This document shows positions 1 through 5,086 of a stretch of 5,086 nucleotides of DNA, piece by piece. The DNA is from JAFGED01 sp964551295 (GTDB taxonomy: Bacteria > Chloroflexota > Anaerolineae > B4-G1). Both the position numbers and the translations under genes were made by a program. The notes beneath the pieces were generated by a model. It was not told the DNA's origin and searched no databases. It was given only the letters and a program-made list of their open reading frames with translations. The stretch is from contig CAZKDJ010000266.1 of NCBI GenBank assembly GCA_964551295.1, positions 1 to 5,086 of the forward strand, in the 5' to 3' direction. How positions within the stretch are numbered: the first letter of the stretch is position 1; each line of letters opens with the position of its first letter.

Positions 1-61
1 GTCTCGCAGTCAGAAATCATCTGAAACGAACTGATTTTCACCACCCTACCCTAGCCCTACG
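1..61 (+). other. Upstream edge with in-frame stop, possible decayed continuation of the surface-protein gene
   Basis: Read in the frame of the following gene, the codons just before its GTG give SPPYPSPT, which has the proline-rich character of the loop that normally precedes the VPVT(M/L)TV strand in these repeats. The frame is closed by a TGA at 32-34. The other two forward frames also close, with TGA at 22-24 and TAG at 52-54 in one and TGA at 63-65 in the other. No Shine-Dalgarno site or convincing promoter is visible. The stretch is therefore better explained as a damaged or wrongly joined piece of a longer gene than as a true 5' leader. A sequencing or assembly error near the edge cannot be excluded. 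Confidence 0.4.
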
Positions 62-1399
62 GTGAACGTCCCGGTGACCATGACCGTGACGTCTGACCCC
101 AGTATGGGGCAATTGCATGGTACGGTGACCGGCGACCGGCCCGGCGGCCCGTTGGAGGACGCGCTGGTGGAGGTCATCTCCGGCACGGTAAGCGTCATCT
201 CCGGCACGACGGACGCCACGGGCAGCTATGGCCCCTGGTGGCTGACCAACGGCGCCTACACGATGCGCGTTTCGGCTGATGGCTACCTGACCAACACGCA
301 GAGCGTGGACATCGTCGCACAGCAGACGATGACGCACGACGCGATACTGACGCTGAATGCACCACGGATCGAGATAGTACCCAGTTCCTTCGACGAGACG
401 CTGGCCTGGGGTGCAACGACCACGCGAGTGATGACTATCACCAACAGCGGCCCGGCACCGCTGGAGTTCGAGTTGTTTGAGTATGATGGTGGCTTTAAAA
501 CCGCGACGCTGCCTTTCGCAAATGGCGGGCCGGACGCTTTCGGCTATACCTACAAAGACTCGGACGAGATAGACAGCCCGCAATTTGATTTTGTGGACAT
601 CTCAACCTCCGGCACACCGGTCTTGCTGGGAGATTACGATTACGATGGACCGTTTGCCATTGGCTTTGACTTTCCCTTTTACGGTAGTTACCAAACCCAG
701 TTCTACATCAGCAGCAAAGGATTCCTGAGCTTTGGAAGCGGCTCAACAATCCCATTTAATAACTGCCCACTGCCCAGCCTGTTCCCGCCGCACAACCTCA
801 TCGCCCTGATGTGGGACGATCTGTATCCTGGAGACACAGGTGACTTGGTCTACTATGAGACCTTTACCGCATGTCCCTATGGCAGCGGGGAGTGTCTTGT
901 CGTGCAATATGATGGTTATCACCACAATCCCGCCGGCGGCGACTCTATCGCCGCCGGCACATGGGAGGGGATTCTTTTCGATAACGGGAACATCCTGATC
1001 CAGTTCGAGGATGCCGGTGTAGAAGAAGGTAGCAACTCCACAACTGGCATCGAGAATGCCAGCGGCACCATCGGCTTGACCTATGGGACTTGCACCACCC
1101 CCGCCTCGCTGCAGGACAGCCTGGCCGTCTGCTTCCAGTATCCCGGCGCGCCGCCGTGTGATGTTGGTGATGTCCCTTGGCTCTCCGAGGGCCCGACCAC
1201 CGGCACCATCGTCGCCGGCAGCAGCCAGGTGATCGACATTACCTTCGACGCTGGTGAAGTGGTGCAGCCAGGCCAGTACTATGCCACCCTCCACGTCATC
1301 AGCAACGATCCCGTCGACCCTAACCAAAGCGTGCCGGTGACGCTGACTGTGCAAAGTTATCGAGTAATCTACCTCCCACTCATTGTGCGCAACTATTAA
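62..1399 (+). CDS. C-terminal fragment of a secreted multidomain beta-sandwich protein
   Basis: This 445-residue frame starts at a GTG with no ribosome binding site and no signal peptide. Its first residues, NVPVTMTV, are the last strand of an Ig/BACON-like repeat whose full version recurs near the C-terminus (about 365-430, ending VPVTLTV). Modules in order: the repeat end (1-10); a carboxypeptidase-regulatory-like domain (about 16-90, TDATGSYGPWW, then ADGYL); an abnormal-spindle/Ig-like segment (about 98-143, ITNSGPAPLEF); and a beta-rich module (about 145-355) with DAFGY, DFPFYG and MWDD. Six cysteines fall in or just after this last module, an even number that suits disulfides in an exported protein. 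The last 13 residues contain YLPLIVRNY, a terminus common on secreted Chloroflexota proteins as I recall it. Similar modules follow subtilisin-like (S8) peptidase domains, so the missing N-terminus may have been an enzyme; that is inference. No catalytic domain remains here. Confidence 0.75.
   Translation: MNVPVTMTVTSDPSMGQLHGTVTGDRPGGPLEDALVEVISGTVSVISGTTDATGSYGPWWLTNGAYTMRVSADGYLTNTQSVDIVAQQTMTHDAILTLNAPRIEIVPSSFDETLAWGATTTRVMTITNSGPAPLEFELFEYDGGFKTATLPFANGGPDAFGYTYKDSDEIDSPQFDFVDISTSGTPVLLGDYDYDGPFAIGFDFPFYGSYQTQFYISSKGFLSFGSGSTIPFNNCPLPSLFPPHNLIALMWDDLYPGDTGDLVYYETFTACPYGSGECLVVQYDGYHHNPAGGDSIAAGTWEGILFDNGNILIQFEDAGVEEGSNSTTGIENASGTIGLTYGTCTTPASLQDSLAVCFQYPGAPPCDVGDVPWLSEGPTTGTIVAGSSQVIDITFDAGEVVQPGQYYATLHVISNDPVDPNQSVPVTLTVQSYRVIYLPLIVRNY
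173..208 (+). repeat. 21-base-period tandem duplication in the carboxypeptidase-regulatory-like module
   Basis: The 15-mer GTCATCTCCGGCACG occurs at 173-187 and again at 194-208, exactly 21 bases apart. The protein therefore reads VISGTVS followed by VISGTTD. The period is a multiple of three, so the frame is kept. The copies are identical over 15 bases, then diverge. This looks like a fairly recent in-frame duplication of seven residues within a beta-strand/loop region. Confidence 0.8.
932..958. repeat. Perfect 11-bp inverted repeat inside the surface-protein gene
   Basis: GCCGGCGGCGA at 932-942 is the exact reverse complement of TCGCCGCCGGC at 948-958, leaving a 5-base loop (CTCTA). It lies in coding sequence for the Pro-Ala-Gly-Gly-Asp-Ser-Ile-Ala-Ala-Gly stretch. 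It would form a very stable hairpin in mRNA. No U-tract follows. A chance product of GC-rich Gly/Ala codons is possible. Confidence 0.75.
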
Positions 1400-1410
1400 A
1401 GGAGCATCAA

Positions 1411-1446
1411 CAAGCCGGGGTGGACCGGTGCTTCCACCCCGGCTTG
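1411..1446 (+). terminator. Strong hairpin after the surface-protein gene, probable transcription terminator
   Basis: CAAGCCGGGGTGGA at 1411-1424 pairs perfectly with TCCACCCCGGCTTG at 1433-1446, a 14-bp stem with an 8-base loop, starting 11 bases after the TAA stop. The position is typical of an intrinsic terminator. The expected run of T is missing: only GAACACAGCTTTACA follows. It may instead be an mRNA 3'-end stabiliser or a bidirectional barrier. The stem is clear; the function is inferred. Confidence 0.65.
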
Positions 1447-1579
1447 GAACACAGCTTTACATCTCTGCTGTCCCCCTGCACACCCGCTACATCGGAGATC
1501 CGCCCTTGTCTTGGTTAACCGATCACTCGACCTGTTGCACTCCACACGTGACTCGAATAGCTATAGACCTTCAGGTAAT

Positions 1580-1635
1580 GTTTTTGACAAAACGGCCCGC
1601 CAGCAGGCGTGAAAAGCGACTCAAGTGTCAAAAAC
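1580..1635. repeat. 10-bp inverted repeat of TTGACA-containing elements, possible operator
   Basis: GTTTTTGACA at 1580-1589 is the exact reverse complement of TGTCAAAAAC at 1626-1635. A third related element, TTGACAAAC, begins at 1664 and is the promoter -35 box. Centres of the three TTGACA/TGTCAA cores are 42 and 38 bases apart, close to four helical turns. This could be a regulator binding array or chance reuse of a promoter-like hexamer. No bound protein can be named. Confidence 0.35.
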
Positions 1636-1663
1636 CTTATCTGAACACCTATAGAATCCTTTG

Positions 1664-1691
1664 TTGACAAACCCCCATCTCTGACGATAAT
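1664..1691 (+). promoter_or_regulatory. Sigma70-type promoter giving a predicted leaderless mRNA for the transglycosylase gene
   Basis: A perfect -35 box TTGACA (1664-1669) is followed, after 16 bases, by GATAAT (1686-1691), five of six matches to the -10 consensus. An overlapping alternative, TAATAC (1688-1693), gives an 18-base spacer. Transcription normally starts 6-8 bases after the -10, which places +1 at about 1697-1701, on the ATG at 1698. There is no Shine-Dalgarno sequence in front of that ATG. Together these predict a leaderless transcript. Confidence 0.6.
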
Positions 1692-1697
1692 ACGCCT

Positions 1698-4094
1698 ATG
1701 CGCCAATTAAAACGAGTCATCTGTGCATTGATTGTACTGACCGCGGCCACCTCAGCCTGCAACGTGCCCACGCCCGTTCCGACTACCACGCCGACGCCTA
1801 CATCCACCCCCACACCTACCCCTACACCCACGCCCACGCCGACTCCCACACCTACTCCCACCCCACACGAACGCCTGGCCGACGCCGAGCGGGCGCTGAG
1901 AAACGGCGATTACGAGACCGCCATCGCGATCTATGGCCGCCTGCTCAGCACAGGCTCCGATGAGATTACCATCCAGGCCAAGCTCGGTTCGGGCACCGCC
2001 TACCTGCGGGACGAGCAGTATGTGGATGCGGCCAGCACCTTTCGAGAGTTTCTGGCCATCTATCCCGAAAGCGATCTGACGCCCGCTGCGCATTTCCTGC
2101 TGGCCGAGGCATTGACCGGCACAGGCGAACCCCTGGCCGCGGCCGACGAATACCGCGCCTACCTGACTTCGCGGACGGTCCTCGCCGCCTACGTCAACGA
2201 GTGGATAGGGGACGCGCTCCACGCAGCCGGGGAGTACCAGGCCGCCATCGTGGCCTACGAGGCCGCCATCGCCGAGGCCCCCACCATCTCCTTCTTGGTC
2301 AGCGCGCGGGAGAAGCTGGCCCTATCCCACGTCGCGCTGGAGGACTATGCTGCCGCCGTGGCCCAGTACGACGCCATCCTCGACGTGGCGGTCATACGCG
2401 CCTACCGCGCCCGCATCGAGCACCAAGCCGCCGAGACGCTCCTTCTGGCCGGGCAGGTCGAGAATGGCTACACCCGGCACCTGGCCGTCGTCGAGACGTA
2501 CCCTGACGAGTACTATGCCTACCTGTCGCTCGTCGTGCTGGTGGAGGCCGGGCGCGCGCCCGACGATTACCTGCGCGGCGTGGTCGATTATTACGGCGGC
2601 GCCTATGGCCCGGCCGTCGAGGCGCTCTACCGCTACATCAACGCCTATCCCGATACCCACACTGGTGAGGCCCACTGGTTCATTGGCATGTCGTACCTGA
2701 AAGCGGGCAGCCCTGAGCTGGCCGCCGGCGAGTTCGAGGTGCTGATCGAGACCCACCCGGAAGATAAGCGTGTGGGCGACGCCTGGATGGGCCTGGCCGA
2801 AGCCCAGGCGAACTTGGGGCGCGACGACCTGGCCGTGGTGACCTATCAGACGTTCGTGGATCTCTTGCCAGATCACACCCGCGCGCCGGAGGCACTGTGG
2901 CGGGCAGCCCGGCTGGTGGAAGCGGACGATCCGGTCGGCGCGGCAGATCTGTACATGACGTGCCACGTGCAGTATCCCGATTCCGACTATGGCTCTCCTG
3001 CCCTCTTTCGCAGCGGCCTGCAATCGTACCTCGCGGACGAGATGCCGGATGCCGCCGTTGCCTGGGATACACTGGCCGAGCTGTACCCCGACTCTACCTA
3101 CCGTCCCGCCGCTCGGCTGTGGCTGGGCAAAGTGCGTCTGGCGCAGGGAGATGCAGAGGCCGCCGAAGCCGCCTTTGCCGAAATCACCGGCGCTGGCGTT
3201 ACTGACTACTACAGCCTGCGCGCCGCCGATCTCGCCGCCGATCCAAACACGCCCACCTTTAGCGCAATCCCGTATGCATTCGACTATGATACCGCTGCGG
3301 AGCAGGTCGAGGCAGAGGCGTGGTTGGCCACTTGGTTGGTATTGGAGAGCGCTACAGACCTGGGTGAACTCGATCCCGACCTGGCCACCGACCTACGCCT
3401 GCAGCGCGGGCTGGAGCTATGGCGATTGGGTCGCTTTCAGTTCGCCAAGTGGGAGCTGGAGGCCTTACGCCAGGACACTACATCAGACGCACTGGCCCAG
3501 TACCAACTGTCCCTGCTGTTCCGCGACATCGGCCTGTACCGCTCGTCCATCATCTGTGCCGAGCGCGTGATCGCTCTCTCGCCGGCCGAGACCGTCCTCG
3601 ACGCCCCACCCTTCATCGCCCGCCTGGCATATCCCACCTACTACCAAGATCTGATAGAGAAAAACGCCGACCTGAGCAGCCTTGACCCCTTGCTAGTGTC
3701 TTCCACCGTGCGGCAGGAAAGCCTGTTCGAGAGTTTCGCTACGTCGTATGCCAGTGCGCACGGGCTGATGCAGGTGATACCGGACACAGGCGACCTCATC
3801 GCCGCACAACTGGGTTGGCCGCCGGGGTACGAGACCGGCGATCTCTACAAACCCTACGTCAGCGTGCGCTTTGGCACGTACTACCTGGCCCAGCAGCGCG
3901 ACCGCTTCGACGGGCGAATGGATATCGCGCTGTCAGGCTACAACGGCGGGCCAGCCAACGCCCAAACCTGGTTGAGCAAATCTGGCGACGATCCAGACCT
4001 TTTCGTCGAACTGGTCACCCTTGGCGAAACGCGAACCTACATCCGGCGTATCAAGGAGCATTACACCGTCTACCAGGCCCTATACGGCAAGTGA
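1698..4094 (+). CDS. Lipoprotein soluble-lytic-transglycosylase (Slt70-like, GH23) with TPR repeats
   Basis: This 798-residue protein should cleave the MurNAc-GlcNAc bond of peptidoglycan, forming 1,6-anhydroMurNAc ends, while anchored to the outer face of the membrane. Residues 1-20 are a basic and hydrophobic signal peptide ending TSA before the lipid-accepting Cys21. Residues 24-56 are a Thr-Pro linker. About 57-512 form roughly twelve TPR-like helical pairs of 34-38 residues (for example GDYETAIAIY near 70), closing with DYYSLRAAD near 503, like the helical superstructure of Slt70. The catalytic domain fills about 640-798: catalytic Glu674 in VRQES, GLMQ at 689-692, SGYNGGP at 746-752 (the AYNAGP motif) and ETRTY at 777-781. 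All expected motifs are present, so it is probably active. The ATG is chosen because the signal peptide begins exactly there. The lipobox has Thr at -3 instead of the usual Leu. E. coli Slt70 is soluble; lipid anchoring and the linker are the departures here. Confidence 0.93.
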   Translation: MRQLKRVICALIVLTAATSACNVPTPVPTTTPTPTSTPTPTPTPTPTPTPTPTPTPHERLADAERALRNGDYETAIAIYGRLLSTGSDEITIQAKLGSGTAYLRDEQYVDAASTFREFLAIYPESDLTPAAHFLLAEALTGTGEPLAAADEYRAYLTSRTVLAAYVNEWIGDALHAAGEYQAAIVAYEAAIAEAPTISFLVSAREKLALSHVALEDYAAAVAQYDAILDVAVIRAYRARIEHQAAETLLLAGQVENGYTRHLAVVETYPDEYYAYLSLVVLVEAGRAPDDYLRGVVDYYGGAYGPAVEALYRYINAYPDTHTGEAHWFIGMSYLKAGSPELAAGEFEVLIETHPEDKRVGDAWMGLAEAQANLGRDDLAVVTYQTFVDLLPDHTRAPEALWRAARLVEADDPVGAADLYMTCHVQYPDSDYGSPALFRSGLQSYLADEMPDAAVAWDTLAELYPDSTYRPAARLWLGKVRLAQGDAEAAEAAFAEITGAGVTDYYSLRAADLAADPNTPTFSAIPYAFDYDTAAEQVEAEAWLATWLVLESATDLGELDPDLATDLRLQRGLELWRLGRFQFAKWELEALRQDTTSDALAQYQLSLLFRDIGLYRSSIICAERVIALSPAETVLDAPPFIARLAYPTYYQDLIEKNADLSSLDPLLVSSTVRQESLFESFATSYASAHGLMQVIPDTGDLIAAQLGWPPGYETGDLYKPYVSVRFGTYYLAQQRDRFDGRMDIALSGYNGGPANAQTWLSKSGDDPDLFVELVTLGETRTYIRRIKEHYTVYQALYGK
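1806..1865 (+). repeat. Ten consecutive Thr-Pro codon pairs (surface linker)
   Basis: The sequence encodes ten Thr-Pro pairs in a row (residues 37-56), following a looser P/T stretch from residue 24. Third codon positions vary throughout, using all four Thr codons and all four Pro codons. The DNA is thus a degenerate hexamer repeat, not a pure microsatellite. This suggests the peptide pattern is maintained by selection and is not a fresh slippage product. Such linkers separate the membrane anchor from the extracytoplasmic domain. Confidence 0.9.
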
Positions 4095-4146
4095 CCTATC
4101 AGAACGAGAAAGCGCCAACAAATACAGTAACAAAAAAAACGACCCC
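4095..4146 (+). other. Short A-rich gap between the two lipoprotein genes
   Basis: These 52 bases hold an A8 run (4132-4139) but no hairpin, no Shine-Dalgarno sequence close to the next ATG and no paired -35/-10 boxes. The gap supports co-transcription of the flanking genes, with initiation at the second one by an SD-independent route. Confidence 0.5.
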
Positions 4147-4695
4147 ATGAAAAAGCCATGGCCCATCGCTACAATATACCTTTCAGTAATCATCATGTCC
4201 CTTGCCTGCGCCCCCTTGTCTCGAGATACCCAGGCTACGGAGATCGCCGGTGACATCTTTGCCATGCTGACAGAAGAAGCGCCAACGGCAACACCCAAGC
4301 CTACAGAAACCCCGCCCCCCACAGAAACTCCCACTCCCACTCCTTCCCCCTCACCCACAGCCCTCCCCACTCTTCCCCCACCCACAGCACCCCCCACTCC
4401 CTCTGACATCGTAGGCACTTGGATATTCGCTCCCCATTGGGAAGATCCAGAAACCGAATCAAAACCGTTCAAGATAGCATTTCGCAGAAATGGGAGCCTC
4501 ACCTACTATCTGAAAAGTGACCCGGAAGCCGAAGGGAGATGGGAGCAAAACGGCAAAAATGTGGAATTCGACGTAAACGACTATTCCTTCTGGGAAGGTG
4601 CGCTCGAAACAGATCACATGACAGGAACTATGTACAACGAACGAGGCCTTGAGGGCACTTGGGTTGCCATCAGGAATTTTACTCCGCAGGATTAG
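4147..4695 (+). CDS. Small surface lipoprotein with Pro/Thr-rich linker and beta-rich (lipocalin-like?) domain
   Basis: I do not recognise a named family for this 182-residue protein. Residues 1-20 form a signal peptide (MKKPWP, then a hydrophobic stretch ending SLA) before Cys21, the likely lipidation site. About 45-86 is a Pro/Thr/Ser-rich linker. About 87-182 is a compact domain with the pattern VGTW, FRRNGSLTYYL, GRWEQNGKNVEF, MTGTMYN and GTWVAIR. Alternating short strands, G-x-W-type turns and a closing GTWxAxR recall small beta-barrels of the lipocalin-like kind, which often bind ligands; the fold is a guess. A longer frame opening at TTG 4021 is rejected because it would bury the signal peptide. 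The gene is 52 bases downstream of the transglycosylase and probably shares its transcript. Its C-terminal half is AT-richer than the neighbour: hand counts give 45% and 48% GC in the blocks at 4441-4500 and 4561-4620. Confidence 0.85.
   Translation: MKKPWPIATIYLSVIIMSLACAPLSRDTQATEIAGDIFAMLTEEAPTATPKPTETPPPTETPTPTPSPSPTALPTLPPPTAPPTPSDIVGTWIFAPHWEDPETESKPFKIAFRRNGSLTYYLKSDPEAEGRWEQNGKNVEFDVNDYSFWEGALETDHMTGTMYNERGLEGTWVAIRNFTPQD
4279..4404 (+). repeat. Pro/Thr-rich low-complexity linker in the small lipoprotein
   Basis: Residues 45-86 consist almost wholly of Pro, Thr, Ser, Ala and Glu (for example TETPTPTPSPSPT). On the + strand the DNA is a C-rich, G-poor tract. It parallels the linker of the preceding lipoprotein but is less regular and includes Lys and Glu, so the two are not simple copies of each other. 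Confidence 0.8.
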
Positions 4696-4790
4696 ATATC
4701 GAGGCCACGTTGAAAAACAGCCCTTACTTTTCAGGCCAAATCGCACCAAGCAACCGGGAGAAACTACCGAATAGATTTTTAACGCTTAAC

Positions 4791-4796
4791 AAGGAA
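4791..4796 (+). promoter_or_regulatory. Ribosome binding site of the cysteine synthase gene
   Basis: AAGGAA sits a few bases before ATG 4801, at good spacing for a Shine-Dalgarno site. It fixes the start codon of the following gene. It is the only clear SD site before a start in the window. Confidence 0.75.
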
Positions 4797-4800
4797 ACAT

Positions 4801-5086
4801 ATGCTAACCGACAACATACTCGACCTCATCGGCAACACCCCATTGATCCGCCTGAAAGGCGAGAGGGTCTACGCCAAAGCTGAGTTTCTCAACCCAGGCG
4901 GCAGCATCAAGGACCGCGTCGCCCTGGCGATGATCGAGGGCGCAGAGCGCGATGGCAGGCTCACACCCGATTCGATCATCATCGAGCCTACTTCGGGCAA
5001 CACCGGCATCGGCATTGCCCTGGTGGGACGACTGAAGGGCTACCGCGTGCGCATCGTCATGCCGGAGGATATGAGCGACGAGCGCA
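4801..5086 (+). CDS. cysK: Cysteine synthase (O-acetylserine sulfhydrylase family), N-terminal part, cut by window end
   Basis: The first 95 residues of a fold-type II PLP enzyme that makes cysteine from O-acetylserine and sulfide in the cytoplasm. Visible family motifs are IGNTPLIRL (10-18), NPGGSIKDR (31-39) with Lys37 as the PLP Schiff-base lysine, EPTSGNTGIGIA (62-73), whose SGNTG loop binds the substrate carboxylate, and VMPEDMSDER (86-95). The full protein is usually about 300 residues, so roughly two thirds lie beyond the window. The stretch between IGNTPLIRL and the lysine motif is short, lacking several residues found in the classic enzymes. A Shine-Dalgarno site precedes the ATG. 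The partial sequence cannot separate CysK from CysM or from related cystathionine beta-synthase enzymes. Confidence 0.92.
   Translation, partial: MLTDNILDLIGNTPLIRLKGERVYAKAEFLNPGGSIKDRVALAMIEGAERDGRLTPDSIIIEPTSGNTGIGIALVGRLKGYRVRIVMPEDMSDER

Larger units (their letters stand above)
1400..1697. other. Intergenic region between surface-protein fragment and transglycosylase gene
   Basis: No convincing gene lies in these 298 bases. They contain a strong hairpin just after the upstream stop, a pair of inverted GTTTTTGACA elements, and a promoter abutting the next ATG. The middle part, about 1450-1575, shows no structure I can name. The region is visibly more AT-rich toward its downstream end. 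Confidence 0.7.

Noticed and set aside
38..583. 181-codon - strand frame opposite the surface-protein gene
   Set aside because: Arg/His-rich shadow of the GC-rich coding strand; no start signals and no recognisable motif.
743..1354. 203-codon - strand frame
   Set aside because: Antisense to a well-supported gene and without any family resemblance.
1399..1404. AAGGAG immediately after the surface-protein stop, resembling a Shine-Dalgarno site
   Set aside because: No plausible gene begins at suitable distance; a hairpin follows.
1383..1667. 94-codon + strand frame across the intergenic region
   Set aside because: It overlaps the end of the upstream gene, runs through the terminator-like hairpin, has no RBS and gives a composition with no domain or signal features.
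1649..1861. - strand frame with Gly-Val repeats
   Set aside because: It is the reverse translation of the Thr-Pro linker, not a silk-like or elastin-like protein.
1806..1865. Hexamer repeat as a CRISPR array or microsatellite
   Set aside because: There are no spacers, and the units vary at third codon positions, so it is a coding Thr-Pro linker.
2322..3023. 233-codon - strand frame opposite the transglycosylase
   Set aside because: Long open antisense frames are expected opposite GC-rich TPR coding sequence; the + strand gene has full domain support.
4132..4139. A8 run as part of a terminator between the lipoprotein genes
   Set aside because: No stem precedes it on either strand within the gap.
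4021..4146. TTG-initiated N-terminal extension of the small lipoprotein
   Set aside because: It would overlap the transglycosylase gene and place 42 residues before an evident signal peptide.
4711..4733. TGAAAA / TTTTCA 6-bp hairpin after the small lipoprotein gene
   Set aside because: Short AT-rich stem with an 11-base loop; too weak to call a terminator.
4659..4883. 74-codon + strand frame overlapping the cysteine synthase start
   Set aside because: It overlaps two better supported genes and shows no RBS or domain.

Overview
The window reads like chromosomal DNA of a Chloroflexota (Anaerolineae-like) bacterium. The evidence is indirect: two consecutive lipoproteins carry long Thr-Pro linkers after the lipobox Cys, an exported multidomain protein ends in a YLPLIVRN-type C-terminus, and the GC content is fairly high. 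These traits are common in that phylum as I remember it; no phylogenetic marker is present. All convincing genes lie on the + strand.

Layout. (1) Positions 62-1399 hold the C-terminal part of a large secreted beta-sandwich protein. It begins in the middle of a repeat, has no signal peptide, and is preceded by an in-frame TGA at 32-34, so it looks 5'-truncated or broken. (2) A 298-base intergenic region follows. It has a perfect 14-bp hairpin just after the stop, spaced TTGACA/TGTCAA half-sites, and a good sigma70-type promoter so close to the next ATG that the mRNA is predicted to be leaderless. (3) Positions 1698-4094 encode a 798-residue lipoprotein with a Thr-Pro linker, about a dozen TPR-like helical repeats and a C-terminal Slt70-type (GH23) lytic transglycosylase domain with all key motifs. 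(4) Positions 4147-4695 encode a 182-residue lipoprotein with a Pro/Thr-rich linker and a small beta-rich, possibly lipocalin-like domain. It is more AT-rich than its neighbour. (5) Position 4801 to the window edge is the N-terminal part of a PLP-dependent cysteine synthase (CysK/CysM family), the only gene here with a clear Shine-Dalgarno site.

How the genes fit together. The transglycosylase and the small lipoprotein are 52 bases apart with no terminator between them and share an anchor-plus-linker design. They are plausibly co-transcribed cell-surface proteins, the first acting on peptidoglycan. The secreted beta-sandwich protein is separated from them by a hairpin and is probably a separate unit. 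The cysteine synthase is metabolic and probably starts a different functional block. I found no CRISPR array, tRNA, rRNA, insertion sequence or obvious new defence or mobile system. The most noteworthy items are the leaderless promoter architecture, the truncated mosaic surface protein, and the lipoprotein pair.
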